Positions 9,480 to 16,965 of a stretch of DNA of 64,000 nt are shown one piece after another (position 1 is the first letter of the stretch; each line of letters starts with the position of its first letter). Origin of the DNA: Bordetella genomosp. 4 (lineage in GTDB: Bacteria; Pseudomonadota; Gammaproteobacteria; Burkholderiales; Burkholderiaceae_B); assembly GCF_002261185.1 (NCBI RefSeq), contig NZ_NEVQ01000022.1:1-64000 (forward strand), given 5' to 3'. Below the pieces are notes generated by a model. That model saw only the letters and a program-made list of their open reading frames with translations, searched no databases and was not told where the DNA came from. A program made the position numbers and the translations under genes.

Positions 9480-10304
9480 CTATACCTGTTCGCCCGCTCG
9501 CTCCAGCAACTGCCGGGCACGTCCGATGACAGGCGCATCGACCATCTTGCCCTCGAACATGAATGTGCCTGCGCCGCTTTCACGGTGCGCCGCCACCACG
9601 CGGCGCGCCCACTCAACGTCGGCGGCGGGTGGCCGGAAGGCCTGGTGAATGATCTCGACCTGCGAGGGATGAATGCACAGCATGCCGCCAAATCCCATAT
9701 CGCGGGCTCGGCCAGCGGCGGCCTGCATGCCGGCCGTATCCTTTACGCCAGGAAACACGCCGTCCAGCGGGGCGGGCAGATCCGCGGCTTTGCTGCGCAG
9801 CAACACTTGCACCCGGGCATGGTCCAGCACGACATTCGCCCCTTCGGTATCGGGCGTCAGTCCCAGATCCAGGCCGTAGTCCAGGCTGCCAAACGCCAAC
9901 CGTTGTACGCCCGGCGTGGCCGCGATCTCGGCCGCGTTCAAGATCCCCTCGGCCGTCTCCAGGATGGGAATAATATCGACGCCCGTCTGCGCTGCATGCC
10001 GCACCTGCGCCAGACTTTCCGCCTTGGGCAGCATGATGGCGGCTACCCCAGGGAAACTGCGGCATACCTTCAGATCGTCATCGTGCCAGGCTGTCGAGGC
10101 GTCATTGATGCGGACCCAGAGCCGCACCTCGGGATGCGTGCCCAGAAAATCGCAGAGCGCCTCGCGGGCGCTGTCCTTGGCCAGATGCTCGACCGCATCC
10201 TCCAGATCGACGATGACGACATCGGCCCCGCTGGCCAGGGCCTTGGGAATGCGTTCAGGCCGGCTGGCCGGCACGAACAAGGCGGTACGTATAGCAGTTG
10301 GCAT
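9480..10304 (-). CDS. CitE-like (citramalyl/malyl-CoA lyase family) C-C lyase
   Basis: HpcH/HpaI - citrate lyase beta family TIM-barrel enzyme, 274 aa. Seen: RTALFVPASRPERIPKAL, VVIVDLEDAVE near 28-38, ILETAEGILNAAEIA (metal-binding Glu) and LAFGSLDYGLDLG, then GFGGMLCIHPSQVEIIHQAF. Free-standing members cleave citramalyl-CoA, malyl-CoA or methylmalyl-CoA into acetyl- or propionyl-CoA plus pyruvate or glyoxylate. With the adjacent CoA-transferase (1-bp contact) and the mesaconyl-CoA hydratase-like gene upstream, it resembles the Ict-Ich-Ccl trio of itaconate degradation. The substrate here is inferred, not shown. Confidence 0.87.
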   Translation of the reverse strand: MPTAIRTALFVPASRPERIPKALASGADVVIVDLEDAVEHLAKDSAREALCDFLGTHPEVRLWVRINDASTAWHDDDLKVCRSFPGVAAIMLPKAESLAQVRHAAQTGVDIIPILETAEGILNAAEIAATPGVQRLAFGSLDYGLDLGLTPDTEGANVVLDHARVQVLLRSKAADLPAPLDGVFPGVKDTAGMQAAAGRARDMGFGGMLCIHPSQVEIIHQAFRPPAADVEWARRVVAAHRESGAGTFMFEGKMVDAPVIGRARQLLERAGEQV

Positions 10305-11500
10305 CAGACGACCTCGGCAGCACGCAGGCGCGCCACGTCTTCGGGCGCGTACCCCAATGATGCTAGCACTGCATCGGTGTTTTCGCCCACTGCCGGAATC
10401 GGGTCCATACGGGGTGTAAATGCGCTGCTGGATGCTGGCGGCAAGAGAGCCGGTAACGTACCTGCCGGGCTGCCCACCTCGCGCCAGCGGCCGCGCGCCT
10501 GCAACTGCGGATGCGCCCAGACGTCTTTCATGTCGTTCACGCGGGCATTGGCGATCTGCGCGGTTTCCAGGCGATCCGTCACCTGATCGATGGTCAATTC
10601 GGCAAAAGCCTGCACAATCAGCGCGCGCAGACTGTCACGATTGGCAGCGCGGCGCGAGTTCGAGGCAAACCGCTCGTCATCGGCCAACGCGGGCTGATTG
10701 AGCACGCGTTCGCAAAACACCCGCCACTCGCGTTCGTTCTGCAGCCCCAGCATGATGGTCGCGCCATCGCCCACCGGGAACGGACCGTAGGGATAAATCG
10801 TCGCGTGCGCTGCACCCGCGCGCTGGGGCGGCGTCGCCCCCTCGAACGCGTAGTACATGGGGTAGCCCATCCATTCGACCATGCTTTCCAACATGGAGAC
10901 ATCCAGACGGCTGCCCAGACCGGTACGTTGGCGCAATAGCAGCGCGTTCAGGATCGACGAATACGCGTACATCCCCGCCGCGATATCCGAAATCGAGCAC
11001 CCTGCCTTGGCCGGCGCATCGGGCGATCCGGTCACCGACACAAAGCCGCTTTCGCTCTGGATCAACAGATCGTAGGCCTTTTTACGCTCGTAAGGACCAC
11101 CTTCGCCGTAGCCGGAAATATCGCAGACGATCAGCTTCGGATGTTTGGCGTGCAAGGCATCGAACGACAGACCCAGGCGATCCGCTGCGCCCGGAGCCAG
11201 GTTCTGTACCAACACATCGGCCGATTCCAGCAAACGCTGCATGACCTCGGCGGCATCGGGGTGTTTCAAATCCAGCGTCAGGCTTTCCTTCGAACGATTG
11301 GTCCAGACGAAATGCGACGACAAACCATGAACCCGCTCGTCATAGCCGCGAGCGAAATCGCCTACGCCGGGGCGCTCGATCTTGATGACGCGTGCACCCA
11401 TATCGGCCAATTGCCGTGTGCAAAATGGCGCCGCGATCGCGTGTTCCAGACTGATGACGGTAATGCCGTCCAACGGACGGACTGCAGGAGTATTACTCAT
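10304..11500 (-). CDS. CaiB/BaiF family III CoA-transferase
   Basis: Moves CoA between acyl-CoA and a free carboxylic acid, so it can activate a substrate without ATP. 398 aa, full length. The N-terminal ITVISLEHAIAAPFCTRQLADMGA and IKIERPGVGDFARGYD are typical. The catalytic Asp is expected at 144 in KKAYDLLIQ, followed by ESGFVSVTG. It shares one base with the CitE-like gene and lies 30 bp after the MaoC-like gene. Its neighbours suggest an itaconate- or mesaconate-like dicarboxylic acid, but family III members vary widely. Confidence 0.9.
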   Translation of the reverse strand: MSNTPAVRPLDGITVISLEHAIAAPFCTRQLADMGARVIKIERPGVGDFARGYDERVHGLSSHFVWTNRSKESLTLDLKHPDAAEVMQRLLESADVLVQNLAPGAADRLGLSFDALHAKHPKLIVCDISGYGEGGPYERKKAYDLLIQSESGFVSVTGSPDAPAKAGCSISDIAAGMYAYSSILNALLLRQRTGLGSRLDVSMLESMVEWMGYPMYYAFEGATPPQRAGAAHATIYPYGPFPVGDGATIMLGLQNEREWRVFCERVLNQPALADDERFASNSRRAANRDSLRALIVQAFAELTIDQVTDRLETAQIANARVNDMKDVWAHPQLQARGRWREVGSPAGTLPALLPPASSSAFTPRMDPIPAVGENTDAVLASLGYAPEDVARLRAAEVV

Positions 11501-11530
11501 CGAAAATAAATTCCTTCAGGAGGGAAGCGA

Positions 11531-12361
11531 TCAAGCGGAGAATTTTATTTGCGCTTGGTGGGCCAAGGTGCCGTCTTGCTCGGCCCACAGATCTGCCTGC
11601 CCGGGCTTGGCCACGCGGCCAGCCACCTCAAAGGGCGTAGGCGCGACCAAGGGGCGCAGACCGCGATAGGAAAAATGCTCCAGACGCGCCGCCGGATGCG
11701 CATGGCAGAACGCAGCCAGCATGAATGTCGCAATCATCGGACCGTGCACAACCAGGCCAGGATACCCCTCGGTGCCCGTGACATAGGGATGATCGTAATG
11801 AATCCGATGGCCGTTGAACGTCACGGCCGAATACCGGAACAGCAACACCGGTGACGGCTCTATGGGCTCGCGCCATTGCGATGCGGGAGGCACGTCCGTG
11901 CCCACGAGCTTGGGCGGCGAGGGCTGCCGGTAGACGATGTCCTGCTCCTCTTCGATGGCCAGCACGCCCTCCTGGCGGTATTCGTGACGCACGGTCACAA
12001 ACAGCAGTGCACCTGTGCGGCCGGTCTTTTCGCGCACATCGACCACCGTAGAGCGGCGTTCAGCAGGAATTCCCACGCGCAAGGGTTGATGAAACGTGAC
12101 CCGTCCCCCTGCCCACATCCGGTTCCGGTCATCGGCGGGCGGCAAGAAACCGCCACGCGCCGGGTGACCATCACGGCCCAGCCCGTCCATGCCGACCGGA
12201 GCGATAAAAAAGGCCCATTGCCAGAGCGGAGGCAGCGGTTCGCCTACGCCGGGAGCGGGCTCGCTGAGCGTCGCGGCAATACGGGCGGCATGGCCGACAT
12301 CGAGATTATCGGCAACAGTTTCACTGCTGCCGATCCAGTCGGCGGGATTGGGAGACGTCAT
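11531..12361 (-). CDS. Mesaconyl/itaconyl-CoA hydratase-like protein (MaoC/FAS1 dehydratase type)
   Basis: Hotdog-fold hydratase, 276 aa. The N-terminal FAS1-like half has RMWAGGRVTFHQPLRVG and VVDVREKTGRTGALLFVTV, then AIEEEQDIVYR. The C-terminal half keeps the hotdog segments FNGHRIHYDHPYV and YPGLVVHGPMIA. These are features of the mesaconyl-C4-CoA / itaconyl-CoA hydratase group. It precedes the CoA-transferase and CitE-like genes on the minus strand, so the three could activate, hydrate and cleave a methyl-branched C5 acid. Other branched enoyl-CoAs are possible. Confidence 0.85.
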   Translation of the reverse strand: MTSPNPADWIGSSETVADNLDVGHAARIAATLSEPAPGVGEPLPPLWQWAFFIAPVGMDGLGRDGHPARGGFLPPADDRNRMWAGGRVTFHQPLRVGIPAERRSTVVDVREKTGRTGALLFVTVRHEYRQEGVLAIEEEQDIVYRQPSPPKLVGTDVPPASQWREPIEPSPVLLFRYSAVTFNGHRIHYDHPYVTGTEGYPGLVVHGPMIATFMLAAFCHAHPAARLEHFSYRGLRPLVAPTPFEVAGRVAKPGQADLWAEQDGTLAHQAQIKFSA

Positions 12362-12493
12362 GTAGATTCCTTAGCGGTATATCAGAGCGGCCACCAGCAT
12401 GCCCGTGCGCCCCGCCTTTGTGAATTCGTATTTCTACAAGGGCGGGTTCAACAGCCTGAAATTCATGCTGGCGGTGCCCTCGGAACGCCGAAT

Positions 12494-12515
12494 GCAGGGG
12501 ATAAGGTTCCCCTGC
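12494..12515. other. Hairpin in a 197-bp non-coding gap of the operon
   Basis: GCAGGGG and CCCCTGC pair with an 8-nt loop. The gap between the crotonase gene stop (12559) and the MaoC-like start (12361) is long for this operon. No T-run follows on either strand, so it may slow or process the transcript rather than end it. I see no gene in 12362-12558. Confidence 0.4.
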
Positions 12516-12558
12516 CTCGCGCAACGCTCGATCGCGCACGGCGGGTGGCGCAATATCG

Positions 12559-13356
12559 CTATTTCCCCTGAAACGCGGGCGCGCGCTTCTCTGCAAAGGC
12601 GCGCATGCCTTCCAGATAGTCATCGGTATAACCGAGCTGTTTCTGCAAATCGCATTCCAGATCGAACTGTTGTGCCAACGTATTACCGCTGGAGGCATAC
12701 AGCGCCTGCTTGGTCGCCGCATAAGCGCGCGTTGGCCCCTGAGCCAGCGTGCGCACGATCTGCTCGCGCGTCTCGTCCAACGCCTCATCCGGGATGCAAC
12801 GCCAGATCAGCCCCCATGACTCGGCCTGACGAGCCGACACGGTCTCGCCGAACAAAGCGGCCCCCATGGCGCGCGCCGTTCCCACCAGACGGGGCAAAAA
12901 CCAAGTGCCCCCGGCATCCGGCAATAAACCGATCTTGCTGAAAGCCTGAATAAAGCGTCCCGATTCCACGGCATACACCACATCACATGCCAACGCGAGA
13001 CTGGCCCCTGCCCCGGCTGCCACGCCATTGACCAGGCACACCACCGGCACCGGCAACGCTCGCAGGCGTAGAATCAGCGGCCGATAAAAATTACGCAGGC
13101 CTTCACTCAAATCGCGCCGCTGCCCTTCCGGCAATGGCTTGCGTTCACCCAGATCCTGTCCGGCACAGAAGCCACGTCCTGCGCCCGTAATCACCAGGCC
13201 ACGCAGATCATCGCACGCTTCCAGGGTATCCAACGCACGCGCCAACTCGCCGTGCATCACCGCCGTAAAGCTATTCAAACGATCCGGCCGATTCAAAGTG
13301 ATCACGCCGACACCGTTCTCCAGCGTGAATTGAATCTGCTCGTAGTCCTGCGTCAT
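12559..13356 (-). CDS. PaaG-like enoyl-CoA hydratase/isomerase (crotonase family)
   Basis: Crotonase-fold enzyme, 265 aa, full length. The first oxyanion-hole motif GAGRGFCAGQDLGER (about 57-71) is the form seen in PaaG, the epoxyphenylacetyl-CoA isomerase group; the second, NGVAAGAGASLALACD, follows. SKIGLLPDAGGTWFLPRLVG supplies the usual third block, and the C-terminal AFAEKRAPAFQGK is typical. Nothing else of the paa pathway is present, so it more likely hydrates or isomerises an unsaturated acyl-CoA made by the upstream dehydrogenase pair. A 169-bp gap with no visible gene separates it from that pair. Confidence 0.88.
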   Translation of the reverse strand: MTQDYEQIQFTLENGVGVITLNRPDRLNSFTAVMHGELARALDTLEACDDLRGLVITGAGRGFCAGQDLGERKPLPEGQRRDLSEGLRNFYRPLILRLRALPVPVVCLVNGVAAGAGASLALACDVVYAVESGRFIQAFSKIGLLPDAGGTWFLPRLVGTARAMGAALFGETVSARQAESWGLIWRCIPDEALDETREQIVRTLAQGPTRAYAATKQALYASSGNTLAQQFDLECDLQKQLGYTDDYLEGMRAFAEKRAPAFQGK

Positions 13357-13525
13357 ATCTGATGCTCCCTATATCCTGTTATGTGATGTGGCCGCACAGC
13401 AAATACTCCGCCGGCATGCCAGGCGGTCTGCGATTGAGGCCGGTACTTCTAAAGCAGCCCGAATCTTACCTTCTGCCATCGACACTCCCGGCCCGTCAAA
13501 TCCGGCCACTGAAGCGGCCAGCACT

Positions 13526-14644
13526 TCAATCCAGCGACTGCAACACCGCCAGTTGCTCGGCGCTATCTCCGAACAGCTGATCCAACATCGTCAATCGCTT
13601 GAAGTAATCACCGACCTCCAACTCATCGGTCATGCCCATCCCGCCGTGCAATTGCACCGCGCTTTGCGCCACATAGCGTCCAGCACGCGCCGCCTCGAGC
13701 TTTGCGCTGGCCAACATGCGGCGCCGCTGCGTGACATCCGGCTCGCTCAATGCGGCTGCCGCAACATAGGCCATCGACAGCGCCATCTCCTTTGCCACCA
13801 ACATATCCGCCATACGATGCTGCAGCACCTGAAACGCAGCCAAGGGCTGGCCAAACTGCCGCCGCGTCTTGAGGTAATCGATCGTGATCTCCAGCAAACG
13901 ATCCATGGCGCCGGCCGCATGCGCGCACAGCGCAGCCGTGCCCCAATCCAGCGCCGTAGCCAACCCATCCCGGGCGGCTTGCCCACGCGCCAGCACGGCA
14001 TCCGCGTTCACGGACGTGCCGTCAAAAACGATACGCGCGCAGCGCGTACGATCCAGTGTCGGCGTATCGAGCACCTGTACCCCTTCGGCATCCGCAGGCA
14101 CCAGCAACAACAGGGGCTCATCATCGACATCTCGCGCAGACACAATCCAGGCCTGCGCCGCCGCGCCGTGCCAGACCAGATGCTTGGTTCCCGACAGACG
14201 CAGGATCTCGTCAGCGTCCGGCTGCACCGTACACAATGATGGTTCCGTCTCGTAGCGCCGCCCGGGTTCCTGATATGCCAACGCCACAATCGCCTCGCCT
14301 GAGGCCAGCCCGGGCAACCATCGCCGCTGCGTAGCAGCGTCCGCAACACCGGCAATCAATGCCGCACTCATCACTGCACTCGGGATCACAGGCTCGGCAA
14401 CCAGGCCACGCCCCAATTCCAGATGCACCGGCAACAGACTCGCAGGCGCCTCGCCAAAACCGCCATGCTCGGCCGCAATCGTCAACCCCAGCACGCCCAG
14501 TTCGGCCAATTGCCGCCATGCGCCGTCATCGAACGCCGCAGTAGCCGCGCGCTCTCGCCGTGCCGCAAAACTCCATTCATCCTGCACCAAACGCCGCAAG
14601 CTATCGGCCAGCATGCGCTGCTCTTCGGTATATGCGAAATCCAT
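13526..14644 (-). CDS. Acyl-CoA dehydrogenase, small/second subunit (PimD-like)
   Basis: FAD-dependent acyl-CoA dehydrogenase fold, 372 aa. Begins MDFAYTEEQRMLADSLRRLV; a frame from 14827 would add 61 residues that overlap the next gene and look non-coding, so I use ATG 14644. The C-terminus has QLHGGMGMTDELEVGDYFKRL but no YEGTNE-type catalytic Glu motif. The central FAD/substrate region is shortened and diverged. Paired with the full-length subunit just upstream (30-bp gap), this looks like the two-gene dehydrogenases (pimeloyl-CoA PimC/PimD; steroid ChsE-type heterotetramers), where only one subunit is catalytic. Confidence 0.88.
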   Translation of the reverse strand: MDFAYTEEQRMLADSLRRLVQDEWSFAARRERAATAAFDDGAWRQLAELGVLGLTIAAEHGGFGEAPASLLPVHLELGRGLVAEPVIPSAVMSAALIAGVADAATQRRWLPGLASGEAIVALAYQEPGRRYETEPSLCTVQPDADEILRLSGTKHLVWHGAAAQAWIVSARDVDDEPLLLLVPADAEGVQVLDTPTLDRTRCARIVFDGTSVNADAVLARGQAARDGLATALDWGTAALCAHAAGAMDRLLEITIDYLKTRRQFGQPLAAFQVLQHRMADMLVAKEMALSMAYVAAAALSEPDVTQRRRMLASAKLEAARAGRYVAQSAVQLHGGMGMTDELEVGDYFKRLTMLDQLFGDSAEQLAVLQSLD

Positions 14645-14673
14645 GATGTGTTCTTCCCTTGCGCTGTCCCGCC

Positions 14674-15864
14674 TCAAAGACCCAACATCATGCGAGCGAT
14701 GATGCCTTTCTGTACTTCGGTGGTGCCGCCATAAATCGAGGTCTTGCGCATATCCGCATAACCTGCGCCGGCCGCGGCCGCCATCTCGGGCCCTGGACCA
14801 TGAAACGGTGCATCCGCCTCCATCCACGCGGGGTCATACGGCCAGGCGTCCGGCCCGGCAATCTCCATCTGCAGCATCGCCAGATCCTGCTGTATCTCGG
14901 AACCGCGGATCTTCAGCACAGAAGCCTCCGGCCCCGGCGCATCGCCACGCGCCGCCGCGACGCGCAACAGCAACATCTCCAGCGCCATGATGTCGACCTC
15001 CGTACGCGAGATCCGGTCACGCATCCGGCTGTCCTCCAGGATGGGCCGGCCATGCAGCAATGTACGGGCTGCCATCTCCTTCAGAATGCTCAGCTCGCGA
15101 TAGCAATGCCCCAAGCCTGCAATCCCCGTACGCTCGTGGCCCAACAGGTATTTGGCATACGTCCATCCCTGCCCCTCCTCGCCGACGCGATTGGCCACCG
15201 GCACGCGCACGTTCTCCAGCCATACCTCATTGACATCATGCCCGCCGTCGAGGGTACGAATGGGCCGCACGCTGACACCCGGCGAACGCATATCGATCAA
15301 CACCATCGAGATACCACGCTGCGGCTTGGCTTCGGAATCGGTGCGCACCAAGCAGAACATCCAGTCTGCATACTGCGCCAGCGTGGTCCAGGTCTTCTGC
15401 CCATTGATCACATAATGATCCCCATCGACCTCGGCGCGCGTCTTCAGCGACGCCAAGTCAGATCCAGAGCCCGGTTCGGAATATCCCTGACACCACCAAT
15501 CATCGACACGGATAATGCGAGGCAACAAACGCTGTTGCTGCTCGGCGCTACCGTATTTCATCAGCACCGGGCCGATCATGCCCAGCCCAAACGGCAGCAA
15601 ACGCGGCGCGCCGGCCTTGAAGCACTCGACCTCGAAAATCAACCGTTCGATGGCATTCCATCCCGTGCCGCCAAACTCCTGCGGCCAGGTAGGTGCGCCC
15701 CAGCCCTGATCGGCCAAAATCCGGTGCCATCGCACGTAATCATCGCGATGCAGCCGCTGATGCTTCAGTACTTTGTCACGGATATCTCGCGGCAGCTTGT
15801 CGTTCGCAAAGGCGCGCACAGTCTCGCGAAACTGCCTTTCTTCGGGTGTCCAGCTTAGGTCCAT
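14674..15864 (-). CDS. Acyl-CoA dehydrogenase, large subunit (PimC-like)
   Basis: 396 aa, first gene of the minus-strand catabolic operon. Begins MDLSWTPEERQFRETVRAF; the FAD-binding block WWCQGYSEPGSGSDLASLKT and NGQKTWTTLAQYADWMFCLVR are intact. The canonical catalytic Glu position reads IYGGTTEVQ (Gly in place of Glu). A Glu at about 243 in LLGHERTGIAG sits where isovaleryl- and long-chain-type dehydrogenases keep their base, so it could serve here. Likely introduces a double bond next to the CoA thioester of a bulky or branched acyl group. Transcribed away from the DUF35/thiolase operon across 700 bp that hold hairpins B1 and B2. Confidence 0.9.
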   Translation of the reverse strand: MDLSWTPEERQFRETVRAFANDKLPRDIRDKVLKHQRLHRDDYVRWHRILADQGWGAPTWPQEFGGTGWNAIERLIFEVECFKAGAPRLLPFGLGMIGPVLMKYGSAEQQQRLLPRIIRVDDWWCQGYSEPGSGSDLASLKTRAEVDGDHYVINGQKTWTTLAQYADWMFCLVRTDSEAKPQRGISMVLIDMRSPGVSVRPIRTLDGGHDVNEVWLENVRVPVANRVGEEGQGWTYAKYLLGHERTGIAGLGHCYRELSILKEMAARTLLHGRPILEDSRMRDRISRTEVDIMALEMLLLRVAAARGDAPGPEASVLKIRGSEIQQDLAMLQMEIAGPDAWPYDPAWMEADAPFHGPGPEMAAAAGAGYADMRKTSIYGGTTEVQKGIIARMMLGL

Positions 15865-16027
15865 AGGAAGTCTCCTTATGGGCAGTATCTAGCCACGGGC
15901 GGGGGCTTTAGCGCAATCTGCCTCTGCAAAAGCGGGGCTTTCGTGGGGATGAAGTGGTCGAGGCAATTGTGTTGCTCTCATGCGGCGATCGGGTTCGTTG
16001 CCGTGCAACGGGTGGGGTTCTTTAGAC

Positions 16028-16160
16028 GCCGGCGTCCGCCCTGACTGAGCGATGCGGGCCTAATCGGAACGGCTCGGCGCAACACCAGGCGCCGAGGTCC
16101 GCTGCGCGGACTGCCCGTCCCTCAAAAGGCCCGCATCGCTCAGTCAGGGCGAACACCGGC
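16028..16160 (-). repeat. Long-hairpin element B1 (candidate structured RNA)
   Basis: Read on the minus strand: ACATTGCGA, then a 33-bp stem (16128-16160 with 16028-16060; 31 Watson-Crick pairs and 2 G-U), then GTCTAAAGAAC. Inside are TTTTGA opposite GATTA, a 7-bp stem GGGACGG/CCGTTCC with one G-U, a hairpin GTCCGC-GCA-GCGGAC and a hairpin ending GCGCCGAG. It faces away from B2, 75 bp to the right, in the divergent region between two operons, so it cannot be the terminator of either. The rest of 15865-16563 shows no gene. Confidence 0.75.
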
Positions 16161-16235
16161 TCGCAATGTCTCCAGTTGACGGATGCTGTGCACACCTCGA
16201 ATTGCTCGACGGACGTGGGCAGTCCACTGCTGTGA

Positions 16236-16368
16236 GTCCGTGGCGGGTGCTGGGATGCCGCGCCGGCCCGTTGAGCGACGGGCAGTCCCCGAAGGGGACC
16301 TCGGCGCCTGGTGTTGCGCCGAGCCGTTGCGATAGGGCCGGTGCGGCATCCCAGCACCCGCCACGGAC
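16236..16368 (+). repeat. Long-hairpin element B2 (candidate structured RNA)
   Basis: CTGCTGTGA, a 34-bp stem (16236-16269 with 16335-16368; one G-U pair), then GTCTCAATAG. The core between the arms has GTTGA opposite GATA, a 7-bp stem GCGACGG/CCGTTGC with one G-U, a hairpin GTCCCC-GAA-GGGGAC and a hairpin CTCGGCG-loop-GCGCCGAG. The core is close to that of B1 while the main stem is quite different. The GACGTC-AATAG right edge matches that of the A elements, which links the two types. Confidence 0.78.
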
Positions 16369-16563
16369 GTCTCAATAGAGATCCCCTCCGCCAGAAAAAT
16401 AGCCATTCCATTCCCCACCAAACAAACAAGCAACCAACCGAACCCACAACCCAAGTCACAAGAATACCGCTGCACAAAACCCCTGCTTCGGCAATGAAGA
16501 ATAGTCATCCAAGCCAACAACCCCGACACTGCCCACACTGTCATCACCTTCCGTAACCGAAAA

Positions 16564-16965
16564 ATGACCGCCACCACTCCCGATACTTCCGCCCCCAGCG
16601 GCGCCGACCAGCAGTACCGGCAAGCCCTGGCCCAGGGAAAATTTCAGATTCAACGCTGCACCGCCTGCCACCAGGCTGTCTTCTACCCCCGCATGATCTG
16701 CCCCCATTGCGGCGCGCCAGACCTGCGTTGGGAATCCCCCAGCGGCCGCGGCACCGTGTATTCAACGACCGTCGTACGGCGCAAAGCCGACGCCGGCGGT
16801 GACTACAACGTGGCCCTCATCGACCTGGAAGAAGGCGTCCGGATGATGAGCCGCGTAGAGGGCATTCCCCCGGATGCCGTGCACATCGGCATGGCAGTGA
16901 GAGCCGAGGTGCGGCAGCAACAAGATCAGGGCTTGGTCGTCTTTGTGGCGCAGGAGGCAGCATGA
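16564..16965 (+). CDS. DUF35 zinc-ribbon/OB-fold protein, partner of the thiolase-like protein
   Basis: 133 aa. The rubredoxin-like zinc ribbon is CTACHQAVFYPRMICPHCGA (four Cys near 33-52), followed by an OB-fold with GRGTVYSTTVVRRK. Such proteins bind acyl-CoA and form complexes with thiolase-superfamily enzymes encoded next door. Known pairs include the DUF35 domain of ChsH2 with the aldolase Ltp2, and BbsA with BbsB. Here the stop overlaps the thiolase-like start (ATGA at 16962), which fits a stable 1:1 complex. First gene of the plus-strand operon. Confidence 0.9.
   Translation: MTATTPDTSAPSGADQQYRQALAQGKFQIQRCTACHQAVFYPRMICPHCGAPDLRWESPSGRGTVYSTTVVRRKADAGGDYNVALIDLEEGVRMMSRVEGIPPDAVHIGMAVRAEVRQQQDQGLVVFVAQEAA

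Noticed and set aside
12399-12941. Plus-strand frame starting in the gap before the PaaG-like gene
   Set aside because: Most of it is antisense to the crotonase gene, and the non-overlapping first 50 residues have no recognisable features.
16028-16368. B1 and B2 as terminators
   Set aside because: They lie between divergent operons, point away from each other, and have no T-run after the stem.
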